From assembly GCA_028703175.1 (NCBI GenBank), contig JAQVNJ010000098.1:1-23558 (forward strand): a stretch of DNA of 23,558 nt, in the 5' to 3' direction. Position numbers and translations under genes: made by a program. Shown here piece by piece: positions 1-6,673 of the stretch; position 1 is the stretch's first letter; each line of letters begins with the position of its first letter. This stretch comes from JAAYCB01 sp012744395 (GTDB lineage: Bacteria > Planctomycetota > Planctomycetia > Pirellulales > Thermoguttaceae). The notes beneath the pieces were generated by a model, which was given only the letters and a program-made list of their open reading frames with translations, ran no database searches and was not told the origin of the DNA.

Positions 1-487
1 GTTCCCAACTCTCCGCTGTACCCCGGCTGCCCGGCTGGCGGTGGATCACCTGCCGGCTGCGATCCGGATCGTAGAGGCCCAAGATGGCCGCCTGGGCCAG
101 CGCGTCGGTCGCCCCCAGGCTCTGCGGATGCAGGGGGTTGCCCTCGATCTTGACCGGACGGCCGTCGAACGCGGTCACGAGCAGCCCCACCGCTGCGCCG
201 GCGAGGTCCATCGCCGTGGCATACCGCTCGGGCTGGCCGGCCATGCGCCGTTCGGGGCGCTCGGCGAAGGGCAGAATCTCTTCCTTCTCCCAGCGGCAGC
301 CGGCCGTGCCCGCCAGGGCCAACGAAGCGCCCATCAACTGGAGCCACCGGCGGCGGTTGATCCCTTGCGGGTCAGCCTGTTTGGGAAACTCGGCTTCCAG
401 CAGCGCCCGAAACTCCGCCGCATCGGCCAGTTCGGCCATGCTTCGCCAGGGTCTGCGGCCGTTCGCGTGAGAGTCTAACGGTGGCAT
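1..487 (-). CDS. actB: Alternative complex III subunit ActB, N-terminal part (TAT-variant molybdopterin oxidoreductase-like)
   Basis: This is the N-terminal 162 residues of a gene that runs off the left edge. Alternative complex III is a membrane quinol oxidoreductase; ActB is its large periplasmic subunit, with a molybdopterin-oxidoreductase-like part that usually lacks the cofactor and an iron-sulfur part. Visible are the family's leading segment RRPWRSMAELADAAEFRALL (residues 11-30), a twin-arginine-like stretch INRRRWLQLMGASLALAG (43-60), and the segments GLLVTAFDGRPVKIEGNP (101-118) and LGATDALAQAAILGLYDPDRS (124-144), which resemble the start of a molybdopterin oxidoreductase. The ATG at 487 is preferred because it retains the leading segment; an internal ATG at 439 would cut it away. 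The start overlaps the end of the upstream cytochrome gene by 13 bases, which suggests translational coupling. The family call is confident; the cofactor content cannot be judged from this part. Confidence 0.85.
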   Translation of the reverse strand, partial: MPPLDSHANGRRPWRSMAELADAAEFRALLEAEFPKQADPQGINRRRWLQLMGASLALAGTAGCRWEKEEILPFAERPERRMAGQPERYATAMDLAGAAVGLLVTAFDGRPVKIEGNPLHPQSLGATDALAQAAILGLYDPDRSRQVIHRQPGSRGTAESWE

Positions 488-1134
488 GTTGAGCAGTCGG
501 TCGACGGTTGAATGTTGTTGATTCTCTGAAGCTCGGCGCCGATCTTCCGCCGCGCGGCCTGGTCGGTCTGCATCGCCCAGTCCAAGTCGGTCAGCCTGTC
601 ACCTGGCACAAGATGGGGGGCCGGGTCGCGATGGCAATCCAGGCACCAGCCCATCGAGAGCGTCTCCACCTGTTTGACCTCTTCCATCCGGTCGACGCGG
701 CCATGGCAGGAATAGCAGCCGACTCCGCGGGAGACGTGGGCGCTGTGGTCGAAATACGCGAAGTCGGGCAGGTCGTGGACACGGACCCAGGGAATCGGAT
801 CGCCCCGCTCCGCGCTGCGCCGAACGGGGGCGAGCTTTTCGCTGTCGGGCAAGACCTGCTCGTGGCAGTTCATGCAGATTTGTGTTGAGGGGATCGCCGC
901 GTGGGCTGCACGCTCAACGCTCGTGTGGCAGTAGCGGCAGTCGAGCCCGAGATCGCCCGCGTGGAGCGCGTGGCTGAAGGGAACCGGCTGCTTCGGCACA
1001 TAGCCGACGTCGGTGGTCCGCGGCGAGCCGACGAAATAGACCAGCCCGACGAGGTAGACCGGTGCCAGCGCAGTCGCGACCGCCAGGAGCGGTCGACCCC
1101 GATCGATCCACGGCGGAAAGGGAGAGCCACGCAT
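475..1134 (-). CDS. actA: Pentahaem cytochrome c, alternative complex III subunit ActA
   Basis: A membrane-anchored multihaem cytochrome c that should pass electrons within alternative complex III. Counting from an upstream ATG at 1149, five CxxCH haem sites are present: CRYCH (71-75), CMNCH (92-96), CYSCH (145-149), CLDCH (169-173) and CSTCH (219-223). One transmembrane segment (about 21-41) precedes the haem domain, so the haems lie outside the cytoplasm. I chose the ATG at 1134 because GGAG lies five bases upstream of it (1140-1143); the ATG at 1149 has no comparable site. It is immediately followed by, and overlaps, the actB start at 487, the usual act gene order. The product would be 219 residues. 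A general tetra/pentahaem cytochrome is the alternative, but the overlap with actB makes ActA much more likely. Confidence 0.9.
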   Translation of the reverse strand: MRGSPFPPWIDRGRPLLAVATALAPVYLVGLVYFVGSPRTTDVGYVPKQPVPFSHALHAGDLGLDCRYCHTSVERAAHAAIPSTQICMNCHEQVLPDSEKLAPVRRSAERGDPIPWVRVHDLPDFAYFDHSAHVSRGVGCYSCHGRVDRMEEVKQVETLSMGWCLDCHRDPAPHLVPGDRLTDLDWAMQTDQAARRKIGAELQRINNIQPSTDCSTCHR

Positions 1135-1227
1135 CTTTGCTCCGGGCATGCCTGCCGCGTCAACACTCTTGTCCAGTTCTCGGTGGGCAACGAGCCGCCT
1201 GCGTGCCGGGCTTGGCGAAACCGCGGC

Positions 1228-1272
1228 GGGACAGTCGCAACACGGCTTGAGCAGGGACGTTGGCGCATTCTA
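1228..1272 (-). repeat. Imperfect direct repeat, copy 1
   Basis: Shares GGGACAGTCGC, then a variable segment, then CTTGAGCAG with the segment at 1526-1572; about 22 of 28 core positions agree with one indel. On the minus strand each copy begins with an A/T-rich hexamer (TAGAAT here). Orientation is given as minus because the A/T-rich end would lead if it were promoter-linked; that is inference. Confidence 0.45.
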
Positions 1273-1525
1273 CGCTCCACAGGGACGTGGGAAAGGAGCC
1301 AGACGCGGTGTGCCGCGTGCGGGTGTCGGCACCGCGCCCCGCATTGGCGGTTCGGCGGCGGAAATCCGCCAGGGCACATTTTGATTTGCCCAAGAAACGG
1401 GCTGCATGTCTGCTTGGCCGGCCCCAACGAACCTGTGAGGATCTTGCCGAACCGTGCGGCGAGACACTTTCGTCGCAGGTCGCTGGGGCCGCGGAGAGGG
1501 TCTTCTGCTCGTCGAGGGCACGCCC

Positions 1526-1572
1526 GGGACAGTCGCCACGATGTCTTGAGCAGAGCCGGCATTTTGGCTATA
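1526..1572 (-). repeat. Imperfect direct repeat, copy 2
   Basis: Second copy of the segment at 1228-1272, in the same orientation and about 300 bases away, with GGGACAGTCGC and CTTGAGCAG conserved. On the minus strand it starts with TATAGC (1567-1572). It may be a duplicated promoter-proximal element or a member of a dispersed intergenic repeat family. Confidence 0.45.
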
Positions 1573-1774
1573 GTCACCGGGCCCGGACCCGTCTCGGCGC
1601 GCTGCCCGGTCCGCTGACGCTCCCCGGCAAACGGCCGGGGCTCTCTCCGGTCCGTTGTTCCGGCCAAGGGATGCGCGGCAGTCGTCACCCGGCCGCCACC
1701 TCGGAGGTGGGCGAGCCGGCGGTCGGCTTCCCGGCATCCTCGCGACCGTGCAAACCCGCAGGGCCAATCCAACG

Positions 1775-2254
1775 ATGCTTCTTGGCGTACTCAGCGATAC
1801 CCACGGGATGATCGAGCCGGCCCGGAAAGCGGTCCGCGTGCTGCAAGACCGGAATGTCAAGCACGTAATTCACTGCGGCGACATCGGCTCGCCGGGAATC
1901 GTTCCGCTCTTTGAACCGTTCGATGCCCACTTCGTCTTGGGCAATTGCGACAACGCGATCACGATGCCGTTGGCCATCGCGTCGGCGGGCCAGACTTGCC
2001 ATGGCCGAATGGGCGAACTCCAGTTGGAGGGCTGCAAGATCGCCTTTCTCCACGGCGACGGCCCGATGGCGATCGAACGCTTGCTGCAAGAGGGGCAGTG
2101 GGACCTGATCTGCCACGGCCATACCCATGTGGCCGGCGTCCGCTCGATCGGCGACGTGGTTGTCGTCAACCCCGGCGCGCTCACCCGATGCCGGCGGCCC
2201 TCGCTGGCGGTGATTCGCGTGCCCGAACTCCAGGTCGCGGCGATTGCCCTGTAG
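1775..2254 (+). CDS. YfcE/MJ0936-family metallophosphoesterase
   Basis: A 159-residue single-domain calcineurin-like phosphodiesterase, the usual length for the YfcE/MJ0936 family, which hydrolyses phosphodiesters using two divalent metals in the cytoplasm. The metal-binding blocks are all visible and in order: SDTHG (D8, H10), HCGDIG (D36), GNCD (N57), LHGD (H93) and CHGHTH (H114, H116, H118). The ATG at 1775 opens directly on the first strand MLLGVLSDTH; an in-frame extension upstream to 1655 has no family similarity. No strong ribosome binding site is seen. It stands alone, convergent with the PEP-CTERM gene 46 bases downstream. The natural substrate of this family is poorly defined and I do not assign one. 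Confidence 0.9.
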   Translation: MLLGVLSDTHGMIEPARKAVRVLQDRNVKHVIHCGDIGSPGIVPLFEPFDAHFVLGNCDNAITMPLAIASAGQTCHGRMGELQLEGCKIAFLHGDGPMAIERLLQEGQWDLICHGHTHVAGVRSIGDVVVVNPGALTRCRRPSLAVIRVPELQVAAIAL

Positions 2255-2300
2255 AGGCTCTCGGCGGACCCAAACCGCCCTGCTTGCCAGCCGGTCCGGG

Positions 2301-2927
2301 CTAGAGTGACAGCCTTCGTCGCCGCCGCCAGCCCACCACGGCGGCCACGCCGCCAAGCAGCGACCAGACGACCAGCGTGCTCGGCTCCGGCACGTGGGAC
2401 TGGGAAGGCACAGTCGCACCGACGGGGTTTCCACCGGCATCCACATATAGAACGGGGTCTGCAGACCCGGTATTGCCCCCTTTCAGGAGGTACCGCCGAT
2501 CTCCCTCTGTCTCCGCAGGGCTATAGAGGATGGCGGTGTACGTGGTGCCGGCAGACAACGCAATTGGCTGCTGCGTGTCCTCAAAGAAGACCCAAGTCGG
2601 ATTGATCTGGAATTTTTCCGGTGAGAGCGTCACGCGCAGCAACGGTTCAATTTCTTCATTGTAGCCGGGACCGTACGGGTCCGCAAACTCTCCCTGAATG
2701 ATATCCAGAGTAATGTCCTTGTCCGTGTGCGGCCCCTTCTTCATGAGAAAAAGTCCGCCATGCAGCCCACTCGTGTCTTGCTCGGGCGTGAAGGTCCAAA
2801 AGGGTGTGTTCCCTATGTGAACACTTTTGTCGTCGGTTTGATTCGGGGAGATGAAGATCGCCGCCTCGACGTGACCGATTCCCAGCAACAAAGCCATCAC
2901 CGTCAAATACACACGCTTCCGCACCAT
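2301..2927 (-). CDS. PEP-CTERM sorting domain protein
   Basis: A 208-residue exported protein. It has an N-terminal signal peptide (MVRKRVYLTVMALLLGIGHVEAA, about 1-23, here split as positively charged, hydrophobic and AXA-like parts) and a C-terminal PEP-CTERM signal: VPEPSTL (179-185), a hydrophobic segment to about 199, then WRRRRRL. Such proteins are recognised by an exosortase and are typically linked to surface or matrix polysaccharide in Gram-negative bacteria. The central part (25-175) looks like a beta-rich domain but I do not recognise a family. The ATG at 2927 is chosen because it starts the signal peptide; the open frame extends further upstream without meaning. By eye the gene is less GC-rich than its neighbours. 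No exosortase is in the window. Confidence 0.88.
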   Translation of the reverse strand: MVRKRVYLTVMALLLGIGHVEAAIFISPNQTDDKSVHIGNTPFWTFTPEQDTSGLHGGLFLMKKGPHTDKDITLDIIQGEFADPYGPGYNEEIEPLLRVTLSPEKFQINPTWVFFEDTQQPIALSAGTTYTAILYSPAETEGDRRYLLKGGNTGSADPVLYVDAGGNPVGATVPSQSHVPEPSTLVVWSLLGGVAAVVGWRRRRRLSL

Positions 2928-3014
2928 GTCTGAACCCTGCCTCTTACCCCGATTCCGTCGGTGCCAAAACCAGCTTGCGACCTCTACGTGACCGCAGGAA
3001 TGCACCATCGCCGA

Positions 3015-3023
3015 ATTGTAGCA
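3015..3023 (-). promoter_or_regulatory. Candidate extended -10 promoter for the PEP-CTERM gene
   Basis: On the minus strand TGC-TACAAT forms an extended -10 element (5 of 6 matches to TATAAT plus TG). It would give a leader of about 80 bases before the ATG at 2927. No good -35 box is visible. The remainder of the stretch 2928-3230 holds nothing else I can identify. Confidence 0.4.
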
Positions 3024-3230
3024 CAAAACTCTGGAGAAGCCATGGCGTGGCCAAAAAAACCGATATAAATCCTGGCGTAACCCCCCCTTTGCCTGTGTTC
3101 CAACATCTTCCGCAGAAGACTGGTGGTGAGGGCGATGCGGCGAGCGACCGCCAAGAAACGCCACTTCAATTGGGGCATTCTCCACCCGGACGAGCCCCAG
3201 AGTCCGAGAATCCAGGCAGTCTACGATAAA

Positions 3231-3303
<73 letters not shown>

Positions 3304-3568
3304 GAACAAATTCGCCAGATGCGGCAAGGTCAAGGCTCCGGCGCCACCGGCCCGGAACCGTTGAGGTTCACCCCGGGGGTGGGGCAAACCGGCATTTGAA
3401 ATCTGACGCTCGCGGCCGTTTGCGCAGGACGCTGCCGCACGTTCGCTGCAAGTCCACTATTCTATGGCGTTTATCGACATTTGCAAGGTGCGCTCCTGAC
3501 GTTCCGTCGCCGGGATTCGCCACTTTGACCCGCCGCGCCGGACGGATTGAGCCGCCCTGGTCGCCCGG

Positions 3569-4768
3569 TCATTGCGGGAGAACCGGCGGCGGGACGGGCG
3601 CGGCGGCGGCCGCGGGCATGGGTTCCGCAGGCAGGGGGTCCGCTGGGCTTGTGCCGAACCGGCGGTTGAAAACCTCCGGATCGAACGGGTCGGCTGGCTG
3701 GGTGACCGCCTCGCGAGGATTTGTGGCGGACTTGATTTCGCCCGTCGGTTGGCGTGCCGTGGCGGCCGTTGTCGAGATCGTCTCCGGCGGCGGGCCAAAG
3801 GGGTTGCGGCTGGGGATGGCAACCCCGGCTGCGGCAACGGGGGTTGCGGCTTGGGGCGAAGCCAGGTAATTTGCGGTCAGCGTCCCGGTTGGGGTTGCTG
3901 GGGGGGCCGAGGCCGCAGGCTGGGAACCATTGGGGTTGCCCGCCAGGGCATGTACCCAGGCGACAAGGTATCGGTACTGCCCGGAGCGAGAGAGTGAAAG
4001 CATCGCATCGGTATCAATCCGGTGTGGGCACCTTTGCGGGCTGATCAGCTCGCTCCGATCGGGGGCCGCCCGATCGATCAGTTGGAGTACTGCGTAGAGG
4101 TTCCGCTGCGTAGAGCGCTGGCTGATTGGCGCGCCGGTCGGAGGCCGGTCGAGTTTGAACGAGTTTTCCGCCCGCGATGTGTGGCAGCCGGCGGTTGCGC
4201 AGCGGTTGAGCAGGATCGGCTGGATCACCCGAGTGAATGATTCCGTGGTCCCCTGCGGCAATCCGGCGACGAACTCGTTGAGCTGGAGGGGAGAAGGCTC
4301 CGAGTTGGGGCGGGTTTCGGCGGGCGCCGAGGGCCGCCGCTCCGTCCGAGCCGCGGCAAGCCGGCGTTCGACCAGCCCGATCAGGGGGTGCGTCGGGTCG
4401 AGGCGCCGAGTGATCTGGAGCTCATGTTCCGCCTGCTGATCGAGTCCCTGATGTTGGCACCACTGGGCGAGCCTGGCATGGTCGTGGGCCTGATTGAAGC
4501 CCACCTGGGATGCCTTCAGCCGGTAGGCCTCCTCCAGTGAAGTGCAGCACATCTCGACTTCCGCAGCGGAGACAAAGAGACTGCCCGCCTCAAGATCAAC
4601 GCGAAATCGGTCGTCAACCTGCGAGATTCTGCCTTGCAGGACCTCGCCGTTGCGGAGCACGAGCACCGCACGAGTCGGTTCCGCAGGAGGTGACGGCTGC
4701 TGAGCGGCAAGGATGCCCGCAATGAAGACCGCCCCCGCTCCGGTGATCAAGAGAATCTTTCGGTTCAT
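3569..4768 (-). CDS. Secreted protein with Cx4CH motif, planctomycete type
   Basis: A 399-residue protein with an N-terminal signal/anchor (MNRKILLITGAGAVFIAGIL, 1-20). Residues 34-75 (VLVLRNGEVLQGRISQVDD..) look like a small beta-barrel domain, followed by a helical stretch (77-145) and a segment with RCATAGCH (189-196), FKLDRP and ISQRSTQRNLYAVLQLIDR (215-233). The C-terminal third is rich in Pro, Ala and Thr and probably disordered. The spacing C-x4-C-H is not the canonical CxxCH haem site, so covalent haem binding is only a possibility. The start at 4768 is well supported by GGAGG eight bases upstream. It lies alone, divergent from the acylphosphatase. I have no function to give; a structural or redox role in the envelope is a guess. 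Confidence 0.75.
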   Translation of the reverse strand: MNRKILLITGAGAVFIAGILAAQQPSPPAEPTRAVLVLRNGEVLQGRISQVDDRFRVDLEAGSLFVSAAEVEMCCTSLEEAYRLKASQVGFNQAHDHARLAQWCQHQGLDQQAEHELQITRRLDPTHPLIGLVERRLAAARTERRPSAPAETRPNSEPSPLQLNEFVAGLPQGTTESFTRVIQPILLNRCATAGCHTSRAENSFKLDRPPTGAPISQRSTQRNLYAVLQLIDRAAPDRSELISPQRCPHRIDTDAMLSLSRSGQYRYLVAWVHALAGNPNGSQPAASAPPATPTGTLTANYLASPQAATPVAAAGVAIPSRNPFGPPPETISTTAATARQPTGEIKSATNPREAVTQPADPFDPEVFNRRFGTSPADPLPAEPMPAAAAAPVPPPVLPQ

Positions 4769-4820
4769 GCGTGGGCCCTCCAAGGGGTTCTGGCAACGGA
4801 CTGTTGCAGGCGGAGGTGGG

Positions 4821-4849
4821 AGGTTAAGGAAACCGGATGGAAAGGTCAA
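4821..4849 (-). promoter_or_regulatory. Candidate sigma-70-type promoter for the Cx4CH-protein gene
   Basis: On the minus strand TTGACC (4844-4849) and TAACCT (4821-4826) are separated by 17 bases. The -35 matches 5 of 6, the -10 only 3 of 6. Position fits a leader of about 45 bases to the ATG at 4768. Confidence 0.35.
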
Positions 4850-5025
4850 TAGAAGGTGGCATGCCCCGCCAACGGGTTGTGCTTGATCCGCTGAGCGCGG
4901 AGATTTGGCCGGTTTCAGAGGTTTCTGGCGGCTGACAGGCAGATCCGAACCAGGGCAAGAACGGGGCAGCCAGGCGGACAGTGGCGAACGAGGTCGGGGA
5001 AGGGGCGTGGTTTGTTCCCTGGGAG

Positions 5026-5054
5026 CTGGAATCCGCGCCCGTCCATGTTATAGT
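5026..5054 (+). promoter_or_regulatory. Weak candidate promoter for acylphosphatase
   Basis: TATAGT (5049-5054) lies 17 bases after CTGGAA (5026-5031). The -10 matches 5 of 6 and the -35 only 3 of 6. Transcription would begin only about 20 bases before the ATG at 5079. Confidence 0.3.
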
Positions 5055-5078
5055 GGAGCTTTCGGAGTGCAGGCGACG

Positions 5079-5366
5079 ATGGAGGACAAACGGAATCGCG
5101 AGCGGCGCCAAGTGCATTATCGCGGGCGGGTCCAAGGCGTGGGTTTCCGGTGGACCTGCCGCGGGATTGCAGCCGGTTTCGCCGTGGCCGGCTATGTGAA
5201 GAATCTGGCGGACGGGCAGGTTCTGGTCGTGGTGGAAGGCGAACCGGACGAACTGGATCGATTCCTTGCCGCCGTGGATGGTGAAATGAGCCGGAATATC
5301 CGTGAGAAGTCGGTCCAGACTGCGGAGGCCATAGGCGAATTTCGAGAGTTTGGCATCCGCTTTTGA
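5079..5366 (+). CDS. acyP: Acylphosphatase
   Basis: A 95-residue cytoplasmic enzyme of normal family length that hydrolyses the carboxyl-phosphate bond of acylphosphates. The signature GRVQGVGFRW (16-25) carries the catalytic arginine R24, and KNLADGQVLVVVEG (41-54) carries the catalytic asparagine N42. The C-terminal EFGIRF (90-95) is the usual last strand. The ATG at 5079 is chosen because it precedes the domain by a typical short tail; the longer upstream frame has no similarity. It is a single gene; the ABC permease follows 236 bases later with its own start signals. In those 236 bases I see nothing notable. Confidence 0.95.
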   Translation: MEDKRNRERRQVHYRGRVQGVGFRWTCRGIAAGFAVAGYVKNLADGQVLVVVEGEPDELDRFLAAVDGEMSRNIREKSVQTAEAIGEFREFGIRF

Positions 5367-5602
5367 ACCCTCCCCGAGTTGGCGGGTTGTCCGTTCCGCG
5401 CCGTTTCATCCAGTCAGCCTGTTTTTCCGACGAACCAAACCAGGATTTTTCACGTAAGGGGAAGCCGAGCTCCAGATTTCGTTCTACTGGCACGCGAGAC
5501 CTTGCGCTTGGAACAGGATAGCCGGCTGGTGGAAGCGACTTGTGGGCCTGTCGTTATGGGACTCGGATCCCCATCGAGTGATTGCAGTCAGGTGGTACAG
5601 GC

Positions 5603-6553
5603 ATGAGTCTCTCCGGCGTCGAGATGGCGTTGTTTGGCGCGGTCAGCATCTGGATCCGACCGTTGTGGGTGGTGGGAGCCGGCATGGTGGCCGCATTGGC
5701 CGTGATGCTGCTTCTGCTCTACGTGCTGGGGCTATTCGCGCCGAAAGTGTTGGCGATCGCCCGCACGACGGCCAAGGAGGCCATGTACCAGCCGCTGTTC
5801 TACCTGATTCTCTTGATTGGCGTGGTGGCGCTGCTGATCTTCCTCTTCCTGCCGTACAACACGTTCGGCGAAGACGTGAAGATGGTCAAGTCGGAAGGGC
5901 TGACGCTGATCAAGATCCTGGCGGTGATCCTGGCGGTTTGGACGGCCAGCGTGTCAATCGCCGACGAGATCGAAGGGCGCACGGCGCTGACCTTGCTTTC
6001 CAAGCCGATCGGTCGGCGGCGGTTGATCTTCGGCAAGTTCCTGGGAATCGTCATCCCCGTGGCGATTGTCTTCATTCTCCTGGGCTCGTTCTTCCTGGCG
6101 ACGGTCTCCTACAAAGTGTCTTACGACGCACGGGAATCCGCCAGGGAGGCGCCGACCGCCGAGGAGTGCTTCAACGAATCGATGCGGGTGGTTCCGGGCC
6201 TGACCCTGGGATTCATGGAGGCGGTTGTCCTGGCCTCGGTGAGCGTGGCGATCTCCACGCGGCTGCCGATGATGGCCAACATGATCATCTGCACGTCGAT
6301 CTACGTGTTGGGCCATCTCGTCCCGATGCTGGTGAACTCGACCGTTGGCAACAACGACTTCGTCCGGTTTGCGGGCGATTTCTCGGCCGCGGTGCTGCCG
6401 GTGCTGGATCACTTCACCATGGAGACGGCAATTTCCACCGACCAGGTGGTGTCCGGCACGTACCTGATGTGGACGGGCGTGTACAGCCTCATCTACTGCC
6501 TCGTCGCCATGCTGCTGGCGTTTCTGCTTTTCGAGGATCGCGACCTGGCGTAA
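5603..6553 (+). CDS. ABC-2 type transporter permease
   Basis: A 316-residue inner-membrane protein with about six hydrophobic segments (roughly 16-46, 65-85, 103-121, 148-168, 208-250 and 290-310). The segment ending in ASVSIADEIEGRTALTLLSKPIGRRRLIFGK, here in shortened form DEIEGRTALTLLSKPIGRRR, is the characteristic cytoplasmic loop of ABC-2 permeases such as the NosY/NatB group. Its ATPase partner would drive export, but no ATPase gene is adjacent. The start at 5603 is supported by AGGTGG (5590-5595) seven bases upstream. The protein ends in EDRDLA. Substrate unknown. It converges with the sugar symporter gene 120 bases downstream. Confidence 0.82.
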   Translation: MSLSGVEMALFGAVSIWIRPLWVVGAGMVAALAVMLLLLYVLGLFAPKVLAIARTTAKEAMYQPLFYLILLIGVVALLIFLFLPYNTFGEDVKMVKSEGLTLIKILAVILAVWTASVSIADEIEGRTALTLLSKPIGRRRLIFGKFLGIVIPVAIVFILLGSFFLATVSYKVSYDARESAREAPTAEECFNESMRVVPGLTLGFMEAVVLASVSVAISTRLPMMANMIICTSIYVLGHLVPMLVNSTVGNNDFVRFAGDFSAAVLPVLDHFTMETAISTDQVVSGTYLMWTGVYSLIYCLVAMLLAFLLFEDRDLA

Positions 6554-6673
6554 TCGCGCGGGAGCCGGTCGACCGCCGGTTGGCCGCGCCGCCCGGCAGC
6601 CGTGCGACGCGCGGCGGACGGGCGGCTAACCCGGCCCAGTGGGAGTTGTCCAGCGCGCCGACGGGCAGCGAGA

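Larger units (their letters stand above)
1135..1774. other. Intergenic region between divergent actA and phosphodiesterase genes
   Basis: About 640 bases without a convincing gene; open frames exist on both strands but show no recognisable family and no good start. It should hold the promoters of the minus-strand act operon and the plus-strand phosphodiesterase. A TAGAAT hexamer (minus strand, 1267-1272) could be a -10 box for the act operon, but no good -35 accompanies it. The only other structure I see is a pair of similar segments at 1228-1272 and 1526-1572, listed separately. Confidence 0.6.
4769..5078. other. Divergent intergenic region
   Basis: About 310 bases between the divergent Cx4CH-protein gene and the acylphosphatase gene. 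It contains the candidate promoters listed for each side; no gene, repeat or strong hairpin was seen in the rest. Confidence 0.6.

Noticed and set aside
901..1617. Long plus-strand open frame of 238 codons
   Set aside because: It is antisense to actA and has the composition of a shadow frame.
870..1772. Long minus-strand open frame of 300 codons
   Set aside because: It overlaps actA in another frame and shows Arg-rich, low-complexity translation with no recognisable domain; typical of high-GC spurious frames.
2263..2279. GGCGG/CCGCC hairpin between the phosphodiesterase and PEP-CTERM genes
   Set aside because: Only a 5-bp stem with a 7-base loop and no T tract; too weak to call a terminator.
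3304..3345. Promoter TTGACC just upstream of tRNA-Ala
   Set aside because: The matching -10 hexamer would end one base before the tRNA, leaving no room for a normal transcription start.
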